NCBI GenBank assembly: GCA_963789515.1
Contig: CAWBKW010000007.1
Location: forward strand, 1-31,135
From: JBAXEO01 sp963789515
GTDB taxonomy: Bacteria > Actinomycetota > Coriobacteriia > Anaerosomatales > JAAXUF01
DNA length: 31,135 nucleotides
Direction of reading: 5' to 3'
In this document: piece after piece, positions 1 through 9,052 of the stretch
Position numbering within the stretch: the first letter of the stretch is position 1
How the letters are laid out: every line of letters begins with the position of its first letter
The notes under the pieces: model-generated
Told to the model about the DNA's origin: nothing
Database searches by the model: none
What the model saw: only the letters and a program-made list of their open reading frames with translations
Program-made: the position numbers and the translations under genes

Positions 1-3000
1 TCCGGTATCAAGCGTCTTCATGGTCTCCGCAAGCGAAGCGGTCGTATCGCGCGGCGAACGCTGGCCGTGCTCCTGGTCCTCCCTCTGCTCGTGACCGGTC
101 TGCCGTTCGCACCCGTCAGCACCGCGATCGCGGCCGGCTGCGCCTACTACGTGTCCCCGACGGGGTCTGACACCGGCGCCGGCACCCAGGCCGCCCCGTT
201 CAAGACCGTCCAGAAGGCGGCGGACACCGCCAAGGCCGGCGACACGGTCTACATCACGTCGGGCACCTACAACGAGCGCGTCACCTTCGCCGGCTCCGGG
301 ACCGCCGCCGCCCGCCTCACCTTCCGGGGATACGGCACCGACCGGCCCGTGATCCAGCAGGGCATCGCCGTGAGCGGAGACTACGTCGACGTGTCGCAGT
401 TCGCGCTCGGGACGCTGTCGACGCTGAGCAACCGGTCCTCGGGGGTGGCCGTCTCCGGAGACCACAACACCGTCTCGGACTTCACCATAACGTCAGCCAC
501 GGCGGGGCACGGCCCGACATGCAGCGGCACCGCGTCGTACAACACCATCAGCGACTTCCAGATCACCGACATCCCCTGGACGGGCGCGAGCTTTGACAGT
601 GAGTCGAGCCACAACACCATCAAGGACGGGTTCATCCACGGCTTCGGCGACAACGTGGCCATCGGCAACCTCGACGGCTCGTACAACACGCTGGAAAACG
701 TCGAGATCACCGGTCCCGGAGGGTGGTCGACCCCGCCAACACCGACGGTGACGGGCTGCACGTCTACGGCTCGAACAACACCGTGCGCGGCTGCAGGATC
801 TACGGACTGACCGCCAGCGGCCCGAACTCCCACACCGACATCTTCCAGTGGTACGGCGCCCAGGCCGCCGTGTTCACCAACCTCACCATCGAGAACTGCG
901 TGCTGGGCAGCTTCGACCCGGCCGTGGGCTACTCCGACAAGCGGTTCACCGCGTTCTTCATGTCCAACGGCAAGACCGACGGGCTGACGATCAGGAACAA
1001 CGTCCTGCTCGGCCCGTACCAGGACTCCTCGCCGTTTTACTTCTGGTTCGACAGAAACGACGCCGACGGCGCCATGACGAACACGAGGATCTACAACAAC
1101 ACCATCGTGTGCCAGGGCAACCTCAGGTCCATCAAGCTGACCGGGGACGCGACGGCCTCGCAGTGGGGCAACGCGCAGTTCAAGAACAACTACCTCGTCA
1201 CCGGGATGGGCAACACCTACGGCTACGACTTCTCCCGCATCACCTTCGGCAACAACGGCTGGGAGAGCAGCGTGGCCAACCCCTACGACGTGCCCAGGGT
1301 CAGGGGGACCCTGGCGCAGTGCTTCGTGAACCCCGACGTGAGCTCCAAGACCAACTACGGCGTCAACGCCGACTGGCGGCCCAGGGCCGGCAGCCCGCTG
1401 ATCGGGGCGGGCCTGGGCTCGTCCGCTGACCCCAACGTGCCGACGACCGACGCCGCCGGAAACGCCCGCTCCGCCACGGCTCCCTCCATCGGGGCCTACG
1501 AGTACGGCGGCGCCCCTCCCGCGCCCGACACCACCCCGCCGAGCGTCTCCCTGACCGCGCCGGCCTCCGGTGCCACCGTCTCCGGCAGCGTCGCCATGGC
1601 CGCGACCGCTGCCGACGCCGAGTCAGGCGTGGCCCGCGTCGAGTTCAGCGTCGACGGTGTGCTGCTCGCCACCGACCCCTCGTCGCCCTACACCAGCACG
1701 TGGAACGCCTCGGCGGTGACTCCGGGCGCCCACACGATCCGGGCCCAGGCGTTCAACGGCGCCGGGCTCTCGAGCGCCTCGAGCGTCTCCGTCACCGTGC
1801 AGGCCCCCGCGCCCGACACCACCCCGCCGACCGTCTCCCTGACCTCGCCGGCTAACGGCGCCACCGTGTCCGGCAGCGTCGCCATCGCCGCCACCGCCTC
1901 CGACACCGGCTCGGGCGTGGCCCGCGTCGAGTTCCGCGCCGACGGCGTGCTCCTGGGCACCGACACGACCGCCCCCTACACCGGCACCTGGAACGCCGCC
2001 GCCGCCGCAGTCGGCTCCCACACGATCCTGGCCACCGCCTACGACGTGGCCGGCAACTCGGCGAACTCGAGCGTCTCCGTCAGCGTGCAGGCGGCACCGC
2101 CGGCGCCGGGCGGGACCAACGTCGCTTCCGCCGCCAACGGCGGGTCCGTGCTCGGATTCTCCAACCAGTTCGACTCGCGCGCCCTGGCGGGCTACGTCGT
2201 CGACGGCAAGAAGGCGTACAACACCTTCTACACCGCCTGGTGGGTCAAGGCCCCGGCGGCCAGCGAGTACGTCACGGTGGGCTTCGACACCACGAGCCTC
2301 ATCAGCTCCGTCAACGTGGTCAACGACGGCGACTTCGGCGCCCGCACGGTGGCCCTGTCCTACTCGGCCGACGGCGCCACCTGGAAGCCGATCGGCACCT
2401 ACTCCGGCCTCGATGTCACCGCCGCTACGCCCAACGACAACCTCATCACCTTCGCCCCGGTCCTGGCCAAGGCCGTCAGGTTCACGGTGTCGCAGCCCAA
2501 CGACCCTGCCTGGGTCCAAATCTGCGAGGTCGAGGTGTTCGGCACCAAAGTGGGCACACCCGCCGACACCACCCCGCCGAGCGCCCCGAGCGGCTTCCGC
2601 TCGGCACCGGGCAATGGCACGGCTGCGCTGTCATGGACACCCGCGGGCGATGCTGCTGCGACCCGGATCCTGCGCTCGACCGCAGCCTATGCAACGACTG
2701 CCACGGTCGTCACCGGGCAGACCCAGGTCTACGAGGGCAGTGGGTCTGCGTACACGAACACCGGTCTGACGAACGGCACGACCTACTACTACACTGCCTT
2801 CTCGCGCGACGTCGCGGGCAACTGGAGCACGGGCGCCAAGACGACCGCGCTGCCAGTTCTTCCGGCCGACACGAATGCCCCGAATGCCCCGAGCGCCTTC
2901 CTCGCGACACCGGGCAATGGCACGGCTGCGCTGTCATGGACACCCGCGGGCGATGCTGCTGCGACCCGGATCCTGCGCTCGACCGCAGCCTATGCAACGA

Positions 3001-3608
3001 CTGCCACGGTCGTCACCGGGCAGACCCAGGTCTACGAGGGCAGTGGGTCTGCGTACACGAACACCGGTCTGACGAACGGCACGACCTACTACTACACTGC
3101 CTTCTCCCGCGATGTCGCGGGCAACTGGAGCACGGGCGCCAAGACGACCGCGATTCCCGCGTCGGCGACCCTCAAGGCAGTGTGGCGCTTCTACAACACG
3201 AAGAACGGTTCGCACTTCTACACAGCATCGACCGCCGAGAAGGACGCCCTGCTCGCCGACGTGTCGTCGGTCTACTCGCTCGACGGCGTCGCTTACCATG
3301 TGAGTTCGGCCGCCACTACTCCTCTCTATCGCTTCTACAACAAGCAGAACGACTCCCATTTCTACACCGCGTCGGCGACTGAGAAGAGCGTGGTCCAGAC
3401 CACGCTCTCACACGTCTATTCCTATGACGGCGTTGCCTACAACGTCTTCTCGACGCAGGTGGCGGGTTCTACGCCCGTGTGGCGCTTCTACAACAAGAAC
3501 AACGGATCGCATCTCTACACGGCGTCGGTCGCCGAGAAGAACAGCGTCATCAGTAACCTCTCCGCGACCTACTCGCTTGACGGAGTGGCGTTCTACGTGA
3601 TGCCCTAG
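1..3608 (+). CDS. Secreted modular beta-helix surface protein (5' end outside window, one frameshift)
   Basis: The reading frame is open from base 1, so the start lies upstream. A basic stretch (KRLHGLRKRSGRIARR) and a hydrophobic segment ending near AIAAG form a signal peptide. Domains in order: a right-handed beta-helix opening with YYVSPTGSDTGAGTQAAPF (about 145-1510, pectate-lyase-like fold with many N-T/N-N turns); two Ig-like domains of the DTTPPSVSLTAP type (1525-2095); a discoidin/F5-8C-like domain (2110-2555); two almost identical fibronectin-III-like domains (2565-3165); and three C-terminal WRFYN..GSH.YTAS..EK repeats (3175-3608) of the kind called DUF5648. The frame changes near 721 by loss of one base (or gain of two), and both sides read as continuous beta-helix, so this is probably one gene of about 1200 residues. 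No sorting tail is visible at the C-terminus. Likely role is carbohydrate or surface binding; no catalytic residues can be named. Confidence 0.85.
2605..3152 (+). repeat. Near-identical 303-bp-offset tandem duplication (Fn3-like domains)
   Basis: Bases 2605-2849 recur at 2908-3152 with an offset of 303 bases (101 codons). I see only two substitutions, both near the 3' end (ctcgcgcgac versus ctcccgcgat). The copies encode two fibronectin-III-like domains. Such identity at nucleotide level implies a recent duplication or ongoing gene conversion. Confidence 0.9.
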
Positions 3609-3720
3609 GCGCGGTCGGCTCCGGCGCTCATCTGCGCGTGCGGTCGTCGTGTCCGATGCGCGCGGTGGGGCTCCTTCTCTGCTGTAGAATGGTGCCCTGA
3701 ACTCGGGCGAAAGGCAGCAC

Positions 3721-4947
3721 TTGGACACGCTCACCTCGTCAGGACACGGGCGGTCGCACGCGCGGGTGGCGATGCTACTGCACGGCACGTATCCGTGGGA
3801 TGAGCGGGTCAAGCGTGAGGCCGAGGCGCTCGCTCGCCACGGGTGTCACGTCGATGTGATCTGCCTCCAGCTGGACGAAAGCGAGCCGCTGCGTGGCGAG
3901 ATCGACGGAGTCTCAGTCCATCGTGCGAACATGCGTAGGACTAGTTCGCACGGCAAACTCTCGTACGTTGTCGAATACGCGGGCTCGTTCTTTCGGTCTC
4001 TGGGCATGCTGCGGGCGCTCAATGCCGAGCAACACTACGACCTTGTGCAGGTGCACACGCTTCCCGACTTCTTAGCATTCGCGGCGCTTCCGGCCAAACT
4101 CACCGGTGCCAAGATCGTCATGGATATCCACGACCTCATGCCTGAGCTCTATGCCTCGAAGTACGGACTCTCGGAATCGAGCCTGACGGAGCGCACCCTG
4201 CGGTTGATCGAGCGCGCGGCGATCGGCTTCTCGGATCACGTGATTACAGCAAGTGAGCCATTTCGCGATCGGTTGGTCGAACGCGGGGTTCCCGAGGACA
4301 AAGTGAGCGTCGTGTTGAACACGGCCGACCCCAGGGTCTTTCCACGACCCGATGAGTCCGTTCCTGTCCGGCAAACGGATCGCTTCACCGTGCTCTGGCA
4401 CGGGTCCATGGTGCGCCGCTACGGCGTGGACCTGATGATTCGCGCCGTCTCACTGGTTCGCGGCCGCATACCGGGATTGACGTTCGTCGTCTTCGGAGAG
4501 GGCGAGGAGTCCGATCATCTCCGCGCCTTGGCAGCCGAGCTCGGGGTTGACGACCTTGTCGAGTTTGGCGGCCTGGTACCTCATACCGACATGGCCCAGC
4601 ACCTAGCCGTCGCCGACCTGGGCGTTGTCTCCAACATCCCGGACATGCACATCGACATGGCCTATCCCACCAAGTTGTTCGAGTTCGTCCAGATGGGGCT
4701 TCCGGTGCTTGCGACACGTACCAAGGTGCTCGAGCGTCGTTTCGGCGAAGACGCGGTGATCTTCTGCGATGCCGATGAGCGCAGCCTGGCCGACGGGATG
4801 CTCTGGGCCTATGAGAACCCGATTCTCGTGCAAGAGCGCGCCGCTCGAGCGCGGGCCATTTGCGAGAGCATATCGTGGGAGAAGATGAGTTCCGAGTATG
4901 TCAGCTGCATCGATCGGACGCTCGGACTACCTGTTGCTCACGTCTAG
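3721..4947 (+). CDS. Glycosyltransferase family 4 protein
   Basis: This is an intact 408-residue GT-B glycosyltransferase. The start is taken as TTG because a weak AAAGGCAG ribosome site lies just upstream and the N-terminal strand RVAMLLHGTYPWDERVKREA follows soon after, as in family 4 enzymes. The C-terminal half carries the donor-binding features: FTVLWHGSMVRRYGVDLMIRA, then FVVFGEGEESDHL, then DMAYPTKLFEFVQMGLPVLA, in which the acidic/E-F-V region contacts the nucleotide sugar. It would transfer a sugar onto a lipid-linked or surface glycan at the inner face of the membrane. Acceptor and sugar cannot be read from sequence. A TAGAAT box at about 3686 is a plausible -10. The gene looks less GC-rich than the amino acid genes downstream, which may mean a transferred polysaccharide island. 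It stands before an acyltransferase, fitting glycan decoration. Confidence 0.88.
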   Translation: MDTLTSSGHGRSHARVAMLLHGTYPWDERVKREAEALARHGCHVDVICLQLDESEPLRGEIDGVSVHRANMRRTSSHGKLSYVVEYAGSFFRSLGMLRALNAEQHYDLVQVHTLPDFLAFAALPAKLTGAKIVMDIHDLMPELYASKYGLSESSLTERTLRLIERAAIGFSDHVITASEPFRDRLVERGVPEDKVSVVLNTADPRVFPRPDESVPVRQTDRFTVLWHGSMVRRYGVDLMIRAVSLVRGRIPGLTFVVFGEGEESDHLRALAAELGVDDLVEFGGLVPHTDMAQHLAVADLGVVSNIPDMHIDMAYPTKLFEFVQMGLPVLATRTKVLERRFGEDAVIFCDADERSLADGMLWAYENPILVQERAARARAICESISWEKMSSEYVSCIDRTLGLPVAHV

Positions 4948-5186
4948 GCGGCGTTGAGGCGGTCGGCTGCCCGGAGCGCTGCGATAGTCCGGGTGATGCT
5001 CCTGATTGGCGACCACAGCGGCAACTCGGTTCCGGATCGATCGACGGCCCCGTCCTGTCGAAGCGTGCGTCCGGGTGCCACGGCCCCGGATGTGGCGTAT
5101 TGTTCGCGTCGGAAGACCTCGTGGATCGGCGAGGTTCCGACGTACGTGCGTCCGATGCCTGTTCGGACGGAATCGATCTCAATGGG
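4948..5186. other. Intergenic stretch, 239 bases, no confident gene
   Basis: This lies between the glycosyltransferase stop and the acyltransferase start. Both strands are open for part of it. The minus-strand frame ending at 4944 (about 87 residues, ending SITRTIAALRAADRLNAA) shares the CTAG stop region. I recognise no family in it. It could be a remnant of a third gene. Confidence 0.4.
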
Positions 5187-5679
5187 ATGCGGGGGCAAGC
5201 CTTGCACAACGTGTTGAAGAAGTCGTGTCGTCTGCTCGCATCACGCATGCCGGGCAACGGCATTCGTGTCTGGCTGCTTCGCTGCGCGGGCTACTCCGTC
5301 GGATCCGATGTCTACGTCGGCGACAGCCTGATCATCATCGATCAGGACGGTGAGGCCGATACTGTGACGATAGGCGACCGCGTGGCGATTGCCGCGCGGG
5401 TCACGCTTGGTGACGTTGTCAGAGCCGGGCAACTCGGTCATCAGGACCTTCAGCCCGGTTGCAGCGGGACCGATCACCGTGGGCGATGATGCGTGGCTCG
5501 GAACCGGCGCGATCGTGCTCCCGAACGTTGTGATAGGCCACGGGGCCGTTGTAGGCGCGGGTTCAGTGGTGACGAAAGACGTGCCCCCACTCACTGTGGT
5601 CGCCGGTAACCCTGCGCGTGTCCTGCGACAGATCGGGCCGGAAACAGCATCCACAGAAGGGGTCGATAAGGACAGCTAG
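5187..5679 (+). CDS. Left-handed beta-helix (hexapeptide) acyltransferase, one frameshift
   Basis: The likely start is ATG at 5187 (MRGQALHNVLKKSCRLL). The N-terminal half reads to VAIAARVTL near 5410. A one-base insertion then shifts the frame to VTLSEPGNSVIRTFSPVAAG, followed by ITVGDDAWLGTGAIVLPNVV and the GAVVGAGSVVTKDVPPLTVV tail. These are hexapeptide repeats of the maltose/serine/sugar O-acetyltransferase fold. The total is about 163 residues, short but normal for this class. In relatives the loop after the VTLVT strand usually carries a catalytic histidine (THxxP); here it reads TLSEP, so activity is uncertain or the site is hit by a sequence error. The gene probably acetylates a surface sugar made with the glycosyltransferase upstream. 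Confidence 0.7.
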
Positions 5680-5735
5680 CCGGGGTTCCTCGGCTGACCG
5701 CCCCCGCCTCGGCATGACCGTCCGGAGGTCGAGGT

Positions 5736-6758
5736 TCACGCACTCCAGCGATAGAGCAGTTCACCGAGTGCGCGGCCGACCCACAGCGGTGAGTGGCTGA
5801 TGATCCCTCGGGACAGCCCCCCGACGTGAGGACGAGCGTGTGTGGGCGGCTGACGTGAGACGTGCGTGTAGACGAGGGGCTCCTCGACCGCCCCCCATCC
5901 GGACTTGTACAGTCGCAGGCCTTCCGCGTCAGCGTCCGTGCGCCCTAGGTCAAGCGTGCGGTATCCCTCGACGCATGCAGCACACATCGTCTCCCAGTCA
6001 ATGAGGTAGCCCGCTCCCGTGTCCTGACGACCCGGATCTGATGCGCCGAACTTCGCCACCAGGCTGCGGTTGTGCGCCAGGTAGAGGCCCGCAGCGACCA
6101 CCTCGTTGTCGAGTCTGGCAGTCGCCACGAACCCCTGTCCGCTCTTGATGATCCGATCGTAGATCAGGTCGAAGAACCGGCGCGGCTGAACGGGCACGCC
6201 AAGACGGCGCCTCGTCAGGGCGTGCAGCCGGTAGTACGATGCGACGTCTTCCCGGGTCCTGCCTCGAACGACCTGCACACCGTTGCGCAGCGCTCGATTG
6301 CGGGCGTTGCGATGGTTCTTCTTGGGACGAAGATCGCCGGGGTCGGAGGGCAGGTCGATGAACTGCCGATAGCCGACCTCGACCGGGTGAACATCGGCGG
6401 TCACGGGCAGACTCGCGCGAACCTCCAGCCCTCCGGTCCGGCTGGCGAGAACCAGCTCTCGCACAGGTGGGACTACGTCATGCGCGGCGACGCCCGGGCG
6501 CACCAGCATGGGGCAGGAGTCGGAGAAGGGGAGCGAGACCCATCGCTGCATGCCGAGCGGCGAGCGCACCGCAAGTGTTGGGAGACCGGCAAGGATCTCG
6601 CCGTCGGTGTCGCACACCACCAGCGCAAAGGAATCGAAGCCGTAGCAGTCGGCGATCAACGATGCCCAAGCCGGGAGGTGGAACGGGCTGGCGTCGGGGT
6701 GCGAAGCGGTGAAATCGCGCCAGCGAGGATCTCTGAGCGGAATCGATGCAGCCTTCAT
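5736..6758 (-). CDS. FemAB-like GNAT-fold protein, exosortase/EPS-system type
   Basis: This intact 340-residue minus-strand gene opens MKAASIPLRDPRWRDFTASH, then SPFHLPAWASLIADCYGFDS. The motif F-H-x-P-A-W near the N-terminus, followed by LVVCDTDGEILAGLPTLAVR and RWVSLPFSDSC, is typical of the FemAB-related proteins found with PEP-CTERM/exosortase and exopolysaccharide loci. The middle has the KKNHRNARNRALRNGV helix and the C-terminal acetyltransferase fold has AAGLYLAHNRSLVAKFGASD and YLIDWETMCAACVEGYRTLD. Classical FemABX enzymes add amino acids from aminoacyl-tRNA to peptidoglycan bridges. The substrate of this subgroup is not established. The exosortase-family gene at 10295 and the glycosyltransferase at 3721 support a surface-assembly role. 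The gene converges with the acyltransferase, with only 56 bases between stops. Confidence 0.8.
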   Translation of the reverse strand: MKAASIPLRDPRWRDFTASHPDASPFHLPAWASLIADCYGFDSFALVVCDTDGEILAGLPTLAVRSPLGMQRWVSLPFSDSCPMLVRPGVAAHDVVPPVRELVLASRTGGLEVRASLPVTADVHPVEVGYRQFIDLPSDPGDLRPKKNHRNARNRALRNGVQVVRGRTREDVASYYRLHALTRRRLGVPVQPRRFFDLIYDRIIKSGQGFVATARLDNEVVAAGLYLAHNRSLVAKFGASDPGRQDTGAGYLIDWETMCAACVEGYRTLDLGRTDADAEGLRLYKSGWGAVEEPLVYTHVSRQPPTHARPHVGGLSRGIISHSPLWVGRALGELLYRWSA

Positions 6759-7148
6759 GTTGCCGCCAGGACCATCGCCGCCCCATCCAGGAATCCCGGG
6801 AGTCGATCAATCACGATCTGATAGAGCCGTTGGAGCTAACTCGGCATCGCAGTCAGCACGCTCTTGCGGAACCCATGACGCAGGCGCCGGTCTTTCGCCA
6901 TTGCTCATGCCCTGAGGTCGGCGGTCCTGTCGGTGTTCGCGTCCCAGTGCTCATCGCCATGATGCACCAGCAAGGATAGCATTCGCGTTGTGGGAGCCGC
7001 AGGCGCGCATTCTGAACGCGGCGGTGTGGGGTGTGGCCCTCAGGCCCCCACTTCACCCGTCTGCTATAATCCCTCGGCGCCCGCGCCGCTTTCTCCCGCG
7101 CGTGGGCATACTCTGTGTAACCCGCCGACACGACTCCGGAGCTGACCC
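6759..7148. other. Divergent intergenic region, 390 bases
   Basis: This separates the FemAB gene (leftward) from the HEAT-repeat gene (rightward). It contains the promoter noted at 7062-7070. A 92-residue minus-strand frame (6853-7131) has no recognisable family and an Arg/Pro-rich, shadow-like composition, so I do not call it a gene. Confidence 0.6.
7062..7070 (+). promoter_or_regulatory. Extended -10 promoter for the HEAT-repeat gene
   Basis: TGcTATAAT is a perfect extended -10 box. No good -35 is seen 16-18 bases upstream, as expected for extended -10 promoters. It implies a leader of about 70 bases before the ATG at 7149. Confidence 0.6.
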
Positions 7149-7805
7149 ATGGCTGTAAAGAACCTGTCCACGTTCTCTCCCGACGCCGACAAGACCGCGA
7201 CCGCCGAGGCCGCCCTCGCCGACCCCAAACTCCTCTCGTCTGTCGTCGACGCCCTCGCCGGTGAAGACCGTCGTTCTCGGCAGGTCGCCGCGAGCGTGGT
7301 GCACACGGTCGCCGCCGAGAAGCCCGCGCTGCTCAAGCCGTACGCGCCTGAGCTGGCCGATGCCCTGCACCGTCCCGAGTCGCAGACCCGCTGGGAGGTG
7401 CTCGGCACGTTCGAGTTGCTCGTTCCGGTCGATGCCCGCCTGGTCGACAAGGCCCTTCCCGCGGCCGAGACCGCGCTGCACGACGAGGAGTCCGGGGTCG
7501 TGCGTCTGGCGGCCTTCCGGCTGCTCTGCACCTACGGCGCCACCACCGCGCACCGCTCCGAGCGGGTGTGGCCGCTCATCGACGAGGCGATCCGCTGCTA
7601 TCACGGTGACGCCGAGTTCCCCGCGATGCTCGTCAGCGTCCTGGCGCTCGTGCAGGGTGCCGCCACCGACGAGGTCAAGATCGCGGCCGCCGACCGCATG
7701 GAGTTCGATGCCGACTTCGCGAAGGGGCTGTTGAAGCGTCGCGCGACCAGCATCGTGCAGGCCGCGCCCAAGCACCGCAAGCGCAAGAAGCCCCTCCCGG
7801 AGTAG
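7149..7805 (+). CDS. HEAT-repeat-like helical protein
   Basis: This intact 218-residue soluble protein (MAVKNLSTFSPDADKTATAE) is made almost entirely of paired amphipathic helices. Repeating blocks such as RQVAASVVHTVAAEKPALL, TRWEVLGTFELLVPVDARLV and VVRLAAFRLLCTYGATTAHR resemble HEAT/ARM repeats. The basic tail APKHRKRKKPLPE may bind nucleic acid or ribosomes. No signal peptide or membrane segment is present. The function is unknown; HEAT-like proteins usually act as protein-binding scaffolds. It is transcribed from its own extended -10 promoter and lies 124 bases ahead of the dehydrogenase gene, which has a separate promoter. Confidence 0.75.
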   Translation: MAVKNLSTFSPDADKTATAEAALADPKLLSSVVDALAGEDRRSRQVAASVVHTVAAEKPALLKPYAPELADALHRPESQTRWEVLGTFELLVPVDARLVDKALPAAETALHDEESGVVRLAAFRLLCTYGATTAHRSERVWPLIDEAIRCYHGDAEFPAMLVSVLALVQGAATDEVKIAAADRMEFDADFAKGLLKRRATSIVQAAPKHRKRKKPLPE

Positions 7806-7832
7806 CCGCTCCGTCGGAGTCCTCCACTCGCG

Positions 7833-7838
7833 TACAAT
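7833..7838 (+). promoter_or_regulatory. -10 box, probably leaderless start at 7844
   Basis: TACAAT lies five bases before the ATG at 7844, so transcription would begin at or next to that ATG. No strong -35 is visible. This is the likely promoter for the dehydrogenase gene at 7930. Confidence 0.5.
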
Positions 7839-7843
7839 CACAC

Positions 7844-7900
7844 ATGCCTCGTGACCACCGGTCGCGCGGGCGTTTCCATCCGCCGAGGCGGGCGCTGTGA
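7844..7900 (+). CDS. Putative 18-residue leaderless upstream ORF
   Basis: The ORF reads MPRDHRSRGRFHPPRRAL and ends with TGA at 7898-7900, 29 bases before the dehydrogenase ATG. There is no ribosome binding site; translation would depend on the leaderless start placed by the -10 at 7833-7838. The peptide is Arg/Pro/His-rich (six Arg, three Pro, two His), a composition that could stall ribosomes. It may be a regulatory uORF or chance. Confidence 0.3.
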   Translation: MPRDHRSRGRFHPPRRAL

Positions 7901-7929
7901 CCCGTCCCGACATCCAGGAGGCACCACGC

Positions 7930-9018
7930 ATGGCCAAGCACACCGTTACCCTCATTCCCGGCGACGGCATCGGACCCGAGATCACCACGGCGATGCGCCG
8001 CGTGGTCGAGGCCACCGGTGTCGACATCGAGTGGGAGATCGCCGACGCGGGCGAGCATGTCATGGCCGAGTACGGCACGCCGCTACCCGACCACGTCATC
8101 GAGTCGGTCCGCAAGAACAAGGTCGCCATCAAGGGCCCCGTCACCACCCCGGTCGGAACGGGCTTTCGCAGTGTGAATGTGGCGCTCCGCAAGGTACTCG
8201 ACCTCTACGTGAACCTTCGTCCGGCCTTCTCGATTCCCGGCACCGGCGCGCGCTATGACGACATCGACATGGTCATCGTCCGCGAGAACACCGAAGACCT
8301 CTACGCAGGCGTCGAGTTCGAGCAGGGAAAGCCGGAGACGCTCGAGCTCATCGACTGGGTCGAGAAGCAGGGGGCCGGCACCATCCGCAAGGACTCCGGC
8401 ATCTCGCTCAAGCCGATCTCCATCACCGGTTCGGAGCGCATCGTTCGTTACGCCTTCGAGTACGCCCTGGCCAACGACCGCAAGAAGGTCACTGCGGTCC
8501 ACAAGGCCAACATCCTCAAGTACTCCGACGGGCTCTACCTCGACGTGGCGCGCAAGGTGGCCGCCGAGTACGAAGGCCGCGTCGAGTTCGAGGACCGCAT
8601 CGTCGACATGACCTGCATGGGCCTCGTGCTCTATCCCGAGCAGTTCGACGTGCTGGTGCTCCCGAACCTCTACGGTGACATCATCTCCGACCTCGCCGCG
8701 GGTCTCATCGGCGGCCTGGGAATGGCGCCGGGTGCCAACATCGGCGCGGAGTGCGCGGTGTTCGAGCCCGTCCACGGTTCGGCACCCAAGTACACCGGCA
8801 AGGACATGGCCAACCCGACGGCCGAGATACTGACCGCAGTGCTCATGCTCCAGCATCTCGGCGAGCGCGAAGCCGCCGACAAGGTGCTCTCCGGAGTTCG
8901 CAGGGTTCTTGCTGAGGGCACCGACGTCACCTACGACATCAAGCGCACCAACACCGGCAGCACCGACGGCGCGGTCGGAACACAGGCCTATGCGGACGCC
9001 ATCATCGCGACCTTCTAG
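7930..9018 (+). CDS. NAD-type isocitrate/isopropylmalate dehydrogenase family enzyme
   Basis: This intact 362-residue beta-decarboxylating dehydrogenase starts at ATG 7930, chosen because AGGAGG lies nine bases upstream. An upstream in-frame GTG lacks a Shine-Dalgarno site. Family motifs are LIPGDGIGPEIT at the N-terminus, VNLRPAFSIPG and VIVRENTEDLYAGVEFEQGK (substrate binding), KANILKYSDGLY (catalytic Lys), and VLPNLYGDIISDLAAGLIGG with EPVHGSAPKYTGKDMANPTA (metal Asp residues and NAD binding). The RENTEDLYAG form suits NAD-linked isocitrate dehydrogenase, which would convert isocitrate to 2-oxoglutarate in the cytosol. Isopropylmalate or homoisocitrate dehydrogenase cannot be excluded. It is not operonic with the leu/ilv genes. 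Confidence 0.88.
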   Translation: MAKHTVTLIPGDGIGPEITTAMRRVVEATGVDIEWEIADAGEHVMAEYGTPLPDHVIESVRKNKVAIKGPVTTPVGTGFRSVNVALRKVLDLYVNLRPAFSIPGTGARYDDIDMVIVRENTEDLYAGVEFEQGKPETLELIDWVEKQGAGTIRKDSGISLKPISITGSERIVRYAFEYALANDRKKVTAVHKANILKYSDGLYLDVARKVAAEYEGRVEFEDRIVDMTCMGLVLYPEQFDVLVLPNLYGDIISDLAAGLIGGLGMAPGANIGAECAVFEPVHGSAPKYTGKDMANPTAEILTAVLMLQHLGEREAADKVLSGVRRVLAEGTDVTYDIKRTNTGSTDGAVGTQAYADAIIATF

Positions 9019-9052
9019 CACCGGCGAGTAGCCGCAAGAGGAATCAGGAAGC

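Noticed and set aside
4944..5207. 87-residue minus-strand frame ending SITRTIAALRAADRLNAA
   Set aside because: It reads more protein-like than most shadows, but I recognise no family and see no ribosome site, so I list the region as undetermined.
6853..7131. 92-residue minus-strand frame in the FemAB/HEAT intergenic region
   Set aside because: It overlaps a good plus-strand promoter and has no recognisable features.
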